From JANMEX01 sp049696015 (GTDB lineage: Bacteria; Pseudomonadota; Alphaproteobacteria; Rhizobiales; Rhizobiaceae), in contig JBAVTG010000048.1 of the NCBI GenBank assembly GCA_049696015.1, positions 1-50,538 on the forward strand: a DNA stretch of 50,538 nucleotides, in the 5' to 3' direction. Every line of letters starts with the position of its first letter. The first letter of the stretch is position 1. The notes under the pieces were generated by a model, which had not been told where the DNA came from, did not search any database, and saw only the letters and a program-made list of their open reading frames with translations. Positions 32,130-41,227 of the stretch are shown here, piece after piece. The translations under genes and the position numbers were made by a program.

Positions 32130-32426
32130 ATGGCAGCGAAGACCAATCCGCTTGATGAAATTGCAGACGCGATCAAAGCGCTATCGGGACGCGATGGCGA
32201 GTTGGTCAATATCCGGCGCGCATTTCTGCGCGTGACCAGCCGCCTTGATCTTTCGGGGCAGGTCTTCAAGGATGTGGAGGCGTTCCAAACACAGGCAGCG
32301 CTTGTCTCGCTGGAGCTGACCATGGCGGGGGGAGCGGACATTTACGATGAACGACAGCGCTTATTTGTGTTATTTAATTCGCTTCGGGCGGACATTGCCG
32401 ACGCGCTGGCCAAGCCGCTCGATTGA
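32130..32426 (+). CDS. Hypothetical protein, 98 residues
   Basis: The 98-residue protein starts 12 bases after vapC and is mostly helical (NPLDEIADAIKALSGRDGEL, then VTSRLDLSGQVFKDVEAFQ). No motif or family is recognised. It may be co-transcribed with vapBC but is not a known component of that system. Confidence 0.5.
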   Translation: MAAKTNPLDEIADAIKALSGRDGELVNIRRAFLRVTSRLDLSGQVFKDVEAFQTQAALVSLELTMAGGADIYDERQRLFVLFNSLRADIADALAKPLD

Positions 32427-32494
32427 CGGCGAAGAGACCGCCCGCCGCCCCCGTCTCTCTTTACAGTCGTCGACTTTCGCCGCTTAATGCGCTT

Positions 32495-33118
32495 ATGTGC
32501 AACCTCTACAATGTGACCAGCAATCAACAGGCCATTCTGGACTTCACCCGAGCCTTGACGGCGGGGGTCGGGAATCAGAAACCGTCGCTGGACGTCTATC
32601 CGGACTATGCCGCGCCGATTGTCCGCGCCGCCGCCGATGGCGCGCGCGAGCTCGTCCTGGCGCGCTGGGGCATGCCCTCCCCTCCCCGCTATGGAACCGC
32701 GCCCGTCACCAACATCCGAAATGTGAAAAGCCCACATTGGCGGCGCTGGCTAGGCGTCGAAAGCCGCTGCGTCGTTCCGGCGACAAGCTTTTGCGAGTGG
32801 AGCGGCGAAAAAGGCGAAAAGCGCAAAGTCTGGTTTGCAGTCAATGACGACAAACCATTGTTTGCTTTCGCTGGAATCTGGACGCGCTGGCGCGGGGTGC
32901 GCAAGAAGTCCGAACCGGAAATGGACCACGAGATTTTCGGATTTTTGACATGCGAACCGAATGAATTGGTGCGGCCAGTCCACGCAAAGGCCATGCCGGT
33001 GATCCTGACGCGGCAGGACGAAATCGATCATTGGCTGACGTCTCCCGCCGCAGAGGCATTGCAGCTGCAAAGGCCCCTGCCCGACAATGAGTTGATCATC
33101 GTTTCAGATGCGGCCTGA
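32495..33118 (+). CDS. SRAP-family protein (YedK/HMCES-type) binding abasic sites in single-stranded DNA
   Basis: I chose the ATG at 32495 because the family needs cysteine at position 2, which forms the thiazolidine cross-link with abasic DNA; here the protein begins MCNLYNVTS. The product is 207 residues. Further family motifs are VVPATSFCEW and VHAKAMPVILT with the catalytic histidine. It protects single-stranded DNA with abasic sites; on a conjugative element it may protect the transferred strand, which is inference. The frame upstream of the ATG is not supported. Confidence 0.88.
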   Translation: MCNLYNVTSNQQAILDFTRALTAGVGNQKPSLDVYPDYAAPIVRAAADGARELVLARWGMPSPPRYGTAPVTNIRNVKSPHWRRWLGVESRCVVPATSFCEWSGEKGEKRKVWFAVNDDKPLFAFAGIWTRWRGVRKKSEPEMDHEIFGFLTCEPNELVRPVHAKAMPVILTRQDEIDHWLTSPAAEALQLQRPLPDNELIIVSDAA

Positions 33119-33130
33119 AAGGAAACTGCG

Positions 33131-33343
33131 ATGCTGCGCCCCCGATACCCGACCGACTATCCCGACCGCGTTCTTGAGTGCCAGGAAGCGCTTCAGCCCG
33201 CCTTTCAACAAGGAGTGCCGCACGATGACATGCTGGCGCTGGCGCTTGCAGCTGGCTGGACCGAGTCAGATGTGACCGCGGCGCTCGAAGAGCTGGAACG
33301 CTTTGAAATTCTCGAACTCAATGACGCGGAGCCGCAAGAGTAG
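33131..33343 (+). CDS. Small hypothetical protein, 70 residues
   Basis: The 70-residue acidic protein starts 12 bases after the SRAP gene, with GAAAGGAAAC upstream. It resembles a small helical (winged-helix-like) fold: HDDMLALALAAGWTESDVTA, then ALEELERFEILEL. The pattern recalls plasmid-borne 'two-component helical' proteins without known function. It is probably in one operon with the SRAP gene. Confidence 0.5.
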   Translation: MLRPRYPTDYPDRVLECQEALQPAFQQGVPHDDMLALALAAGWTESDVTAALEELERFEILELNDAEPQE

Positions 33344-33434
33344 ATAGCGCGGAACAGGCGCAAGAGCCGCGCGAGGCTGAACGCGCCCCACACAGCGCCG
33401 TAGAGAAGCCGAGCGCGAACGCTGAATTGGAGGA

Positions 33435-33752
33435 TCAGTAGCCTATTTTTGTCAGATAATGCTCGAGCGCCTGCGAAATGATTTCCGCTTTGGTGACGCG
33501 CTTCTCATAGACACATTTGCGGATGCGTTCATGCAGGGCTGTTGACATTTGTCCGCTATAAAATTCCTGACCTTCGCGCTGCCGGGCGCGTTGCGTGGTG
33601 CGCACTGCCAGACGCGACAGGCGCAGGACTTCGCCGGAGTCCATTGCGTCCGCCGGGGCCAGAGCCAGATTGGAAGCCGTCGCACCCCCCTGCCCTGTCA
33701 TGGCGCTTTCGATGTTGGATGGCGTATCAAAATTGAGTTCGGGCTTTTTCAT
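33435..33752 (-). CDS. Ribbon-helix-helix-like partner of VirC1-like ATPase (VirC2-like position)
   Basis: I chose the ATG at 33752 with GAGGGGAAC before it; the product is 105 residues. The N-terminal half is unstructured; the C-terminal half (SGQMSTALHERIRKCVYEKR, then VTKAEIISQALEHYL) resembles a ribbon-helix-helix domain, as found in ParG and VirC2. It starts 11 bases after the ATPase stop in one operon. It would bind DNA near oriT or repress the operon. It is shorter than Agrobacterium VirC2 (about 200 residues). Confidence 0.6.
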   Translation of the reverse strand: MKKPELNFDTPSNIESAMTGQGGATASNLALAPADAMDSGEVLRLSRLAVRTTQRARQREGQEFYSGQMSTALHERIRKCVYEKRVTKAEIISQALEHYLTKIGY

Positions 33753-33763
33753 GTGTGTTCCCC

Positions 33764-34525
33764 TCACGCCGCCTTCGCCACTGCCATCGCTTCGATCAGC
33801 GGCCCGATTTTTGCCGTTGGCGTCTTTGGCTGATATCCGACAAGATCCATGACCTGCGCCGCGAAATAGCAAAGTTCAGCAATTGCCTTGTCGATGCTCT
33901 CCTGCTGTTTTTTTGTTGCGCCCTCTAACAGTAGCAATGAGGAATAGCCGTTCTGCATTTCTTTGTAGTGATTGCGCTCATAGAGCTCGGTGCGCGACAA
34001 ATGGGAACCGATTTTGTCGACGACCACCTGCAAGGTTTTATAAATGTCTGTGTGGCGGACGGTCATGCTCATGCGTGTGGGAACAAGCAGATGCGGAATG
34101 AGCTTGCGCATCGCCCCACCCGTGACGAGCTGACGCATCAAGCTGTTGACCTCCATTGCGCCGCGAATTTCGGGTTTGGACATTTGCACGGGTGTGATGA
34201 TGATCTGGGACTTGCAGATGCACAGGGCTGGCAATGCGGTGTCCTGCCCCGCCGTGTCGAAGATCACAACGTCAAAATTCTTTTCGGCGGCTTCAATAGC
34301 CGCTTTCATTGCGGTTTCCCGCGTTGCCGTGGCGACGGTGAGGTTGTCGCGCTGATTGTTGCTGTTGCCGCAATCATCCCACCAAACTTTCACATTCTGG
34401 CGCGGGTCGGTGTCGACCAAAAGGACACGCTCCCCGCACTCGGCGAACACGTCGGCCAGCAGCTGCGCGACTGTCGATTTTCCTGCGCCGCCCTTCGGAT
34501 TAATCAGTGTAATTCCTAAAACCAT
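33764..34525 (-). CDS. ParA/MinD-type ATPase, VirC1-like
   Basis: The 253-residue protein has the deviant Walker A KGGAGKST near residue 11, VDTDPRQ (switch I) and VVIFDTAGQD (Walker B). The C-terminal half (ITPVQMSKPEIRGAMEVNS, LVPTRMSMTVRHTDIYK and SRTELYERNHYKEM) follows the plan of VirC1 more than of segregation ParA. VirC1 recruits relaxosomes to the cell pole and promotes T-DNA processing. Its place next to a palindrome-rich region and a MobC-like gene supports a relaxosome role; plasmid partition with the distant ParB is the alternative. Confidence 0.78.
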   Translation of the reverse strand: MVLGITLINPKGGAGKSTVAQLLADVFAECGERVLLVDTDPRQNVKVWWDDCGNSNNQRDNLTVATATRETAMKAAIEAAEKNFDVVIFDTAGQDTALPALCICKSQIIITPVQMSKPEIRGAMEVNSLMRQLVTGGAMRKLIPHLLVPTRMSMTVRHTDIYKTLQVVVDKIGSHLSRTELYERNHYKEMQNGYSSLLLLEGATKKQQESIDKAIAELCYFAAQVMDLVGYQPKTPTAKIGPLIEAMAVAKAA

Positions 34526-35013
34526 CGCTGCTTCCTTTCGAATGTGTCAGGCGCGAACAATTCCCAATCGAACACTGCGCCACTACATCATTGTGCAAAT
34601 CTGCCACTTACGAAAATATGTCACTGACACATATGGGTTAATGGAAAGTGAAACCATTGCCTAGCGCTTCAACGGCAGCACTTACAAAATTGTGTCAGTG
34701 CTGCCACTCGGACATTTTAAAATGCTGACATGGTTCAGTGTTGAACCGGTTCAACGTCTAAGTGATGCCACATGTGCAATTGCGTCATATACAAAATGGT
34801 CTAGTGTGGGCATTGCAAACTGTCAACTTTGCAAAGTGATGCGATGTGGTAGTGGCGTAGTGATGGAATTGCTGCTGGGACTTCTGTGTGTTTAGAGAAG
34901 CGTAAGAAGTTTGTGTTAGTTGGCAGGATAGGGATATATGTGCTACAAACATCCAAATGGCTCTGAGCGCCATTTTCTGAACCGCTCTGTGCGCGATTAA
35001 AGCAAGGCAAGTT
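34526..35013. other. Divergent regulatory region and probable oriT
   Basis: This 488-base AT-rich stretch lies between the leftward VirC1-like operon and the rightward mob genes. It contains the 16-bp perfect palindrome GTTGAACCGGTTCAAC (34740-34755) and a 9-bp inverted repeat GGCAGCACT/AGTGCTGCC with a 14-base gap (34674-34682, 34697-34705). There is also ACTTTGCAAAGT (34826-34837). Near 34878-34911 an inverted repeat of ACTTCT with AGAAGT recalls nick-region stem-loops. An origin of transfer is most likely in its right half; the exact nick site cannot be told. Confidence 0.6.
34740..34755. promoter_or_regulatory. 16-bp perfect palindrome, probable operator
   Basis: GTTGAACCGGTTCAAC is self-complementary over its full length. 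A further half-site GGTTCA precedes it at 34732. It is a likely binding site for the RHH protein encoded by the leftward operon, or for the MobC-like protein. Confidence 0.55.
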
Positions 35014-35430
35014 ATGGACGGCAAAGCCGACAAACGACGCGAAAAGATCATCCGGGCTCGAGTCAGCGGACGCGACCAGGACGCCTTGGCGGGCTTTGCC
35101 GCTTCGCTTGGACTTTCGGAATCAGAGGCTCTGCGCCGCCTGATCGGAGCCGCCGTTGGAGATGGCCCGGTTCTTGGCGAGGCGGACAGGGCGGAATTTT
35201 CACAAATCGCCGAGGAATTCCGCGCGATTGGCGTCAATATCAATCAGGCCGTCAGGGCCATGAACACGGGCCGTGTGCCGGACATGGCGGCTTTCAGGCT
35301 TGATATTTGCGACCTTGCGTCGGGCATGATGGCCATCAGCGAAATGCTTGTGCAGATGGGCGCGCGGTCGCGGAGCCGGGTCCGGCGCAGAGTTGCGGAG
35401 GACATGGCGCTTGTTCAATCCGTTCGCTGA
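35014..35430 (+). CDS. MobC-like mobilisation protein
   Basis: The 138-residue protein has an N-terminal ribbon-helix-helix region (KIIRARVSGRDQDALAGFAA, then LGLSESEALRRLI). Its centre, EEFRAIGVNINQAVRAMNTG, matches the MobC family consensus around 'L-R-x-I-G-x-N-x-N-Q'. MobC proteins bind oriT, melt the nick region and help the relaxase. The gene starts right of the oriT candidate, and its end overlaps the start of the relaxase. Confidence 0.83.
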   Translation: MDGKADKRREKIIRARVSGRDQDALAGFAASLGLSESEALRRLIGAAVGDGPVLGEADRAEFSQIAEEFRAIGVNINQAVRAMNTGRVPDMAAFRLDICDLASGMMAISEMLVQMGARSRSRVRRRVAEDMALVQSVR

Positions 35431-37843
35431 GTGCCTGCCAGAGATTGGCGACGACGACATCGAAGCCGATGATTGGCTGGCAGCGCGGTCGCGATTGGCA
35501 GCGTTATTTCAGTCTAAGGCACGGCTCAGCGGCTGGGGACAGGGGGCCGCCCGCAAAGAAGCCTTGGGCGGAAAGGCGATAGTGTCAAGTTCGGGGGGCG
35601 GCGGCCCCTCCGGCGGCTGGCAGGGCGGCGGGACATCACAACAGCCTTCCGCAGCGCCGACTATAGCCAGAGCGGCATTGGCAGCGCCGGCCGCTGCACT
35701 GGGTGTTGGTTTCGGGCTTCGTGACGAAGAGATCGTCAAGCATTTTTCTGAGATTGCGGCGCGGTCGGGCAGCGCTGCTTCAAGCGCGAAGCAGCAGTTT
35801 GCAGCGCAGCGCGGCGCTGACCGTGCCGGTTCACTGCGCCGACAGCGCACGGGTTCTTTCGGCGCCAGAGCGATGATTGCGGCTGGCACGGTGACTGAGC
35901 CGTCGTCCAAGGCGGATGTGGCTTTGCCGCTTGCGGCAGGGCAGGGGGGATTGGATGCAGGGCGCAGGCAGAGTGTCTTGGACGCGGTGAGCCGCGCCAG
36001 CGCTCTTTCTTCAGGTTCGCAGGCCGCTGTTGTGAAGATGGTATCCACCGGCGGCGGGCGCGGCGCGGCCGCCGCCATGGTGACCTATAACAGCCGCGAG
36101 GCGAAAGAAGCCTTGGAACGGGAGACGGGCGAGCTCGTGCGCAGCTTGGACGAGCAAAAGGCCATGCTGGACGAATGGGAGGCGTTTTTCGACAAGCGCG
36201 AGCCGTCCAAAGACGTATTGTCGGTGAATGTTGCGTTTGACCGGCTGCTTGGCGAGGACGAAAGGCGGGCGTTCAGTGAGGCCGTCGGCGCTCACTATGC
36301 GCAGCAGCGGCTGGTTTTTGGCTTCGGCGAGGATGAACACGGCCATTCCCGGTTCGTGGCGGTTCTGTCTGTGGCCTCGGCAAAGACCGGACGTGTGAAG
36401 TCAACGCCACACGCTTTGGATCAGCTCCAACGGGATGTGGCGGAGCGCTTGGGCCAAGGCGAGATTGAAGGTCATTTTGCGTTCCGTGCGCCCTCGCATG
36501 GGGTGCGCGGGGTTGAGGAGCACTTGCGTGCTGCTTTGGAGATGGTCCCGAGCCTGCAAGGCCGTAAGGATGCTCATGTGGAGGCGGCCAACGCCGGCAG
36601 CGCTGCCATCCAATGGGAACGCTCGCTGCGCTCCTATGGGGGCCGGGACGTGATGCATCTGGTCATCAGCTCCAAAGCGGGAACCGATGAGAAGGCTTTC
36701 GTTGAAGCGGCGCGCGATTTTCTCGGCAGCCAGTTTGGAAATCACAAGTACGCTTTCGCTTTGCATGGTCCGAACGACAGTTCGGTTGACAAGCGCAGCG
36801 GCGCATCCAAAGCGACCGACCATGTTCATGTGCACGCGATGATCGTCATGAAGGGCATGGACGGGAAGCGGCTCGATCCGAACATTGCCGACTTCAAGAA
36901 ATGGCGGGAAAGCATCGCGTTTCACGCGCGTGAGCATGGGATCGACATGGTAGCGACGCGGCGAGTTGAAAATGTCAACGCGCCCTCGTTCAGCAAAGCT
37001 GAGGATGAGCTGGTAAAGTCCAAGAGGGCAGCGCCCAAGACAATTGCGAAAGTTGAGGCCAAACGAAAAGGTGAGGCCGTTTATCCAAGCACGGCGCGCG
37101 GACAGGTGTCGGCCATGGCTGGGCGGCAGGCGTTGCGCCAGGTGATCGAGGACAGCCGTGCGGGCGGAAACAATTCGGTGGAGCTTGCGGCAGCCCGCTT
37201 AGCCAAGCGCCATGATGAATGTTTCAGAGGGCTTCGCGGCGAAACTTCGCGCGCTCGGCAGGACGCCAGCGGCGTTGCCGGGCTCATCAGCCGCTTACAA
37301 TCTATCGTAATCATGCTACAATCAGGGAAAGAAGAGGGATATTCGATGGCACAGCAGCAAGTGGTGGCCGCGTCAGTGAATGAATTGCAGCGCACAACCG
37401 CGAAAATATCGGAATCCTTGCGGGGCGATCCAGCCCTGAAGGCCAAGTTTGACAGTAAGATGCTGCCGACGCTTGAGAAGTTAAAGGCGTTCGGGGACAA
37501 TTCAGTGGCGAAAGATGATTTGAGCCACGCCATAAGGGAAAGGGCGATTGAAGCCCAAGTGAATGAAAACGCAGATGCTTTCGAGCGTCAGGCGCAGGCG
37601 AAAGGCCCTACGGTCGCTGGCGCAGACAAAGCGGCTGCGGCGACATCCAACCGTGCCGAGGCGCAGGGCGCAAGGGCCAAGGCGGAAGCGACAGAGAACA
37701 GGCTTCGCACCATTGGCGTCGAGACAAGCGCCATCAAAGAAGCGGCGGCGCAGGCGGTGCAAGCCGATGAGATCCGGCCTGACATTCAACCGCCACAAAA
37801 GGCGCCGGATAATGACGGCAGCCGTAAGGGCCGAAGGAGGTAG
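35411..37843 (+). CDS. Relaxase (MOBP-like), conjugative nickase
   Basis: I prefer a TTG start at 35411, preceded by GGAGGA, giving MFNPFAECLPEIGDDD and 810 residues; a longer frame from 35348 lies inside the MobC gene. The relaxase core is at about residues 210-530. HLVISSKAGTDEKAF precedes a metal-binding triad DHVHVHAMIV. The candidate catalytic tyrosine lies in VTYNSRE. It cuts one strand at oriT, stays attached and leads transfer through the VirB/VirD4 channel. The N-terminal 200 residues are Ala/Gly/Ser-rich and unassigned; the C-terminal 270 are helical, with regions of possible coiled coil. Confidence 0.85.
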   Translation: MFNPFAECLPEIGDDDIEADDWLAARSRLAALFQSKARLSGWGQGAARKEALGGKAIVSSSGGGGPSGGWQGGGTSQQPSAAPTIARAALAAPAAALGVGFGLRDEEIVKHFSEIAARSGSAASSAKQQFAAQRGADRAGSLRRQRTGSFGARAMIAAGTVTEPSSKADVALPLAAGQGGLDAGRRQSVLDAVSRASALSSGSQAAVVKMVSTGGGRGAAAAMVTYNSREAKEALERETGELVRSLDEQKAMLDEWEAFFDKREPSKDVLSVNVAFDRLLGEDERRAFSEAVGAHYAQQRLVFGFGEDEHGHSRFVAVLSVASAKTGRVKSTPHALDQLQRDVAERLGQGEIEGHFAFRAPSHGVRGVEEHLRAALEMVPSLQGRKDAHVEAANAGSAAIQWERSLRSYGGRDVMHLVISSKAGTDEKAFVEAARDFLGSQFGNHKYAFALHGPNDSSVDKRSGASKATDHVHVHAMIVMKGMDGKRLDPNIADFKKWRESIAFHAREHGIDMVATRRVENVNAPSFSKAEDELVKSKRAAPKTIAKVEAKRKGEAVYPSTARGQVSAMAGRQALRQVIEDSRAGGNNSVELAAARLAKRHDECFRGLRGETSRARQDASGVAGLISRLQSIVIMLQSGKEEGYSMAQQQVVAASVNELQRTTAKISESLRGDPALKAKFDSKMLPTLEKLKAFGDNSVAKDDLSHAIRERAIEAQVNENADAFERQAQAKGPTVAGADKAAAATSNRAEAQGARAKAEATENRLRTIGVETSAIKEAAAQAVQADEIRPDIQPPQKAPDNDGSRKGRRR

Positions 37844-37845
37844 TG

Positions 37846-38037
37846 ATGGACTTGAACGACCATCGGGAAAATGAAGGGGGATGGGCTGACCGGCCTTTGC
37901 CTTGGCGTGTTCAACCGGGTTTTGGCGGCAGCGGTGGGGGTCGCTTTTTCCATGGGCTTGCTTGGATAATGGCTGGCGTAACTGCGCTGCTGTATTTAGC
38001 CGCACTTTTCGAAGATTGGCTGCATTCGATTTTCTAA
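37846..38037 (+). CDS. Small membrane protein
   Basis: The 63-residue protein has a strong ribosome site (AAGGAGG). It has one membrane segment near the C-terminus (GLAWIMAGVTALLYLAALF); the N-terminus is charged and glycine-rich. It follows the relaxase by 2 bases and ends 4 bases into the convergent virD4 gene. A role in coupling the relaxosome to the membrane is possible but not shown. Confidence 0.65.
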   Translation: MDLNDHRENEGGWADRPLPWRVQPGFGGSGGGRFFHGLAWIMAGVTALLYLAALFEDWLHSIF

Positions 38038-40145
38038 GTGGCTTCAGCCACCTGCGCAGCAGGCTCTGCCATCAAGACCGTCAGTGTGGCGCGCGTTTCA
38101 TCTATGAGGTCCAGCGTGTAGCGTTTATCTTCGACGTCGCTTGCGGCTAGGTCCGCCTCGGTTTCAGACAGGATTTCAGCGGCGGCGGCGCATTCGTTCA
38201 GGAAATCGTCGAAACTGTCTGTCCCCATGACGTCCGCCAGCCCCGAGAAAGAGTTCGCCGATTGCGCCTCGGTGGCCAATTTGACCAGTTTGTCAAAGGA
38301 TTGACCGGGCAGCGCGGCTGGTGCTTCTTCAATTTGTTTCGCTGCGGCATTGCTGTTGACGGTCACATCCGCCACTGCCTCGTGCGAGGATGTTTTCACA
38401 GAAGAATTCCCAAGTCGCTTGTCGCCCCAGTTCGGAATGAATTTCTCGGCGTTCGGGAGCTGCGGGACGGCAATTTTGAGTTTGGCGGAAGCGCGGTAAA
38501 GGCGGCGATATCTGCCTGTTTTGTCCGCGAGTGTCTTTTTCACAATCAGTGGGTTGGTGTTGACGCGCATGATCAAAAGGTCGTCGCGGGGCCAAGTGTA
38601 TAGATCATCTGGCCGGAACAACGGGCGGGCGATGAATTGCTCATTGCGGGTCTTGCGCGCCAATCCATTGTTCATCTGCCGGGACACTGTGTTGACGCGG
38701 TGGGTGAAGGTTCCGGCCATATGTGTGACGAGATCTACGGTTGGCTTGTCGTTGAACGCGCAGAAGATTTTGACCGCGCATGACGCCATAATTGCATCGC
38801 GGCCTTCGCGACCGAACTTTTCGTCAATTTGTGCGACGCCCTGCGAGACGAGGCAAATCCGGATATCGCGGTCACGGGCAAACGGCAGCTGATTGACGAT
38901 GCTTTTGATGCGTCCCAGTTGATAAAACTCATCAATCATGAACAGGATCTTGTTCTCGTCAGGTTTTCGGTAGTCGCGGTTGACGATCGAGTTGAGCTGT
39001 TCCAGAAAAAGCTTCAGAACCGGAGCAAAAATGTCGATTTGGCCCGTGTCGATGATCAGGTAAACCGCCATCCGCTTCTTGCGGATAAGTTCGAGCGGTA
39101 TGGCGTTTTTGGTCGTCATCGTCAGCGCGGCGACATTCGGGTTTTGCCAAGGCATCAAGTGCCGGTTGAGTGTCGAGGCGATGGAGCCCGCTTCCTCATC
39201 TGGGACAGCCATATACTCAATGATGCGCGCCCGGGTCCATTCGCTGATGCTCGGGTCCTGCGTCATGATCTCGCATGTTTTCTTGAAGCTTTTTGTAGCT
39301 GAAAATAAATCGACCACACCCGCCAGATGCCGGGCACCGTCGCAGGTCTGGCTTTCCTGGACATAGCCGATCATGCCGCACAGGAGCATTTGCGCTGATT
39401 GATTCCAGTGCGCTTCACGGGCATCCAAAACCGGCACGATCAAGCTTGCCAGCGCTTGAATATCGGTGATGAGCCCAGCTCCGGGCCGCAGCAAATCAAG
39501 CGGATTGTAAGTGTGGCTTTCGGCCATTCCCGGCGCCAAGAGAAAAACGGCGTCGCCTTTTTTGCGCCGGATTTTGGCCGTGCGCTCGTACAGCGTGCCT
39601 TTGAAATCGAGCGCGATGAATGTTCCTTCCCATTCAACAAGATTGGGAATCACAAAACATTCGGTTTTGCCGGAAGCGGGCGGTCCAATGACCAACAGAT
39701 GCGATTGCTCATTGTCACGCACAATGATCCTGTTCACCTTGCCAAACAGGAGGCCGCTTTTCATAGCGAGACCGGCGCGGTGCAGTTCGGTAGGTCGCAA
39801 CAGCTGCGCATCGCCATGATGCACAGGCGCGCGCATTTTGCTTCTGACAATTGCTACTATTGCGGCCAGCAGCGCGACGGGCAGCAAGGCGGCGGCAGCG
39901 TTCTGTACGACGAAATTTGAGTGCCAGCTGTTGAGCATGGCCGTCACGGGCCAATTGTCGATTGCGTGCCGCGCGGGGGTCAGAAGATTGTCGGAAAAAA
40001 GCACAAAAAAACTCTTGTCGTATTCATACTGGCGCGTGATGCGATACGACCTGACATCATAAGCGAGCGCATAGAACAGCGACCAGGAAATGAAGGCGCA
40101 GATGCTGGCGAAGGCGAGGAGCAGTGCGCCTTGTACGCGGCTCAT
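38034..40145 (-). CDS. virD4: Type IV secretion coupling ATPase, VirD4/TraG family
   Basis: The 703-residue protein has two N-terminal membrane segments (about residues 8-28 and 85-105). Walker A is GPPASGKT near 155 and Walker B is ILFMIDEFYQLG near 411. The C-terminal 150 residues are variable and acidic, as in VirD4 proteins that recognise relaxosomes. It receives the relaxase-DNA complex and feeds it to the VirB channel. It is the last gene of the operon, overlapping virB11 by 4 bases (ATGA). Confidence 0.93.
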   Translation of the reverse strand: MSRVQGALLLAFASICAFISWSLFYALAYDVRSYRITRQYEYDKSFFVLFSDNLLTPARHAIDNWPVTAMLNSWHSNFVVQNAAAALLPVALLAAIVAIVRSKMRAPVHHGDAQLLRPTELHRAGLAMKSGLLFGKVNRIIVRDNEQSHLLVIGPPASGKTECFVIPNLVEWEGTFIALDFKGTLYERTAKIRRKKGDAVFLLAPGMAESHTYNPLDLLRPGAGLITDIQALASLIVPVLDAREAHWNQSAQMLLCGMIGYVQESQTCDGARHLAGVVDLFSATKSFKKTCEIMTQDPSISEWTRARIIEYMAVPDEEAGSIASTLNRHLMPWQNPNVAALTMTTKNAIPLELIRKKRMAVYLIIDTGQIDIFAPVLKLFLEQLNSIVNRDYRKPDENKILFMIDEFYQLGRIKSIVNQLPFARDRDIRICLVSQGVAQIDEKFGREGRDAIMASCAVKIFCAFNDKPTVDLVTHMAGTFTHRVNTVSRQMNNGLARKTRNEQFIARPLFRPDDLYTWPRDDLLIMRVNTNPLIVKKTLADKTGRYRRLYRASAKLKIAVPQLPNAEKFIPNWGDKRLGNSSVKTSSHEAVADVTVNSNAAAKQIEEAPAALPGQSFDKLVKLATEAQSANSFSGLADVMGTDSFDDFLNECAAAAEILSETEADLAASDVEDKRYTLDLIDETRATLTVLMAEPAAQVAEAT

Positions 40146-41227
40146 CTGAACGCTTCTGCCGCGCTGAAGAATATGTCCTGCACGCCCCGGAAATCCGAAT
40201 GTGTGTCAACGTCTTCCCAGCGCTTCAGTTGCACGACAATGGGTATGACGGTTTTCACATAGTCGCGGATTTCCGGCGCTTGAAGACCAGTCCGGGCTTG
40301 CAGGCCCATCAGGACAAGCTGGTGAAACGCCATATCGGTTGAATCGGCGTGAACTGTCGTGATTGAGCCGGGATGGCCGGTGTTCACCGCCCGAAAGAAG
40401 GTGAAGGCTTCTTCGGCGCGCAATTCTCCAAGGAATATGCGGTCAGGGCGCATGCGCAGCGAGGATTCCAAGAGGGTTTGAATCGAGACTTTGGACTGTC
40501 CCTGTTCGCCTTTCGAGGCCAGCATGGAGACGGTGTTGCTTTGCTGCGGCTTTAATTCGCTGACATCTTCAATCGTGATGATGCGCTCATGGCTGGGCAC
40601 GAGGTCGAACAACATGTTGAGGAACGTGGTCTTGCCTGTCGAAGTGCCGCCGGAGAGCACCATCGAATATTTATTCCGGACCGCTTCCCGCAGGAAGGAA
40701 GAATAGTCTGCTGCCACCAAGCGGCCAATCAGCTGTTTGTCGATGTCAGTGATGATTGCTTTGGGCGGTAATTTCAAATCGCGGTAGCGGTGGAATGTGC
40801 GGGAGAAGGCATTGCGTTTCATATAATCATCGAGCGTCAGCTTCTGCACGACCTGTTTGCGGATCGTGATCGAGCCGCCGCGCGTGGCGGCCGGCGGCAA
40901 CACGGCCTGAAAGCGCTCGCCGTTCGGCAAAGTCGCGCTCAGAAGCGGCTTTTCGGCGTTCACAGACTGTTTGGTGAAGGCGGCGACGCGCTCGGCAATG
41001 TGCCTGATATGGTTCTCGGTGAGAGCGGGAACAGCATGAAATTCCATGCTGGACGAACCAAGGCGTTCCACAAAAACAACCCCCGGGCAATTGACGCAAA
41101 TTTCGACCACGTCGTCCTGGTCGAGCCAAAGCTGCAAGGGCTTCAGCGCTTCCTTGAGCGGAAAGGGCGAGCCGTTAACGACGCTGAGGGGCCCCGTCTT
41201 TTCCAAAGCTCTGCTACTTGTAGACAT
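40142..41227 (-). CDS. virB11: Type IV secretion ATPase VirB11
   Basis: The 361-residue protein has a Walker A GGTSTGKTTFL near residue 190, an Asp box (ITIEDVSEL) and Walker B (RPDRIFLGELRAEEAF), then a His box (NTGHPGSITTVHAD). All four are diagnostic of VirB11-type hexameric ATPases, which energise pilus assembly and DNA transfer at the inner face of the membrane. Its start lies inside the end of virB10 (14-base overlap). Confidence 0.95.
   Translation of the reverse strand: MSTSSRALEKTGPLSVVNGSPFPLKEALKPLQLWLDQDDVVEICVNCPGVVFVERLGSSSMEFHAVPALTENHIRHIAERVAAFTKQSVNAEKPLLSATLPNGERFQAVLPPAATRGGSITIRKQVVQKLTLDDYMKRNAFSRTFHRYRDLKLPPKAIITDIDKQLIGRLVAADYSSFLREAVRNKYSMVLSGGTSTGKTTFLNMLFDLVPSHERIITIEDVSELKPQQSNTVSMLASKGEQGQSKVSIQTLLESSLRMRPDRIFLGELRAEEAFTFFRAVNTGHPGSITTVHADSTDMAFHQLVLMGLQARTGLQAPEIRDYVKTVIPIVVQLKRWEDVDTHSDFRGVQDIFFSAAEAFR

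Noticed and set aside
35348..35410. Relaxase start at 35348
   Set aside because: This would lie deep in the MobC gene with no ribosome site; the TTG at 35411 has GGAGGA upstream.
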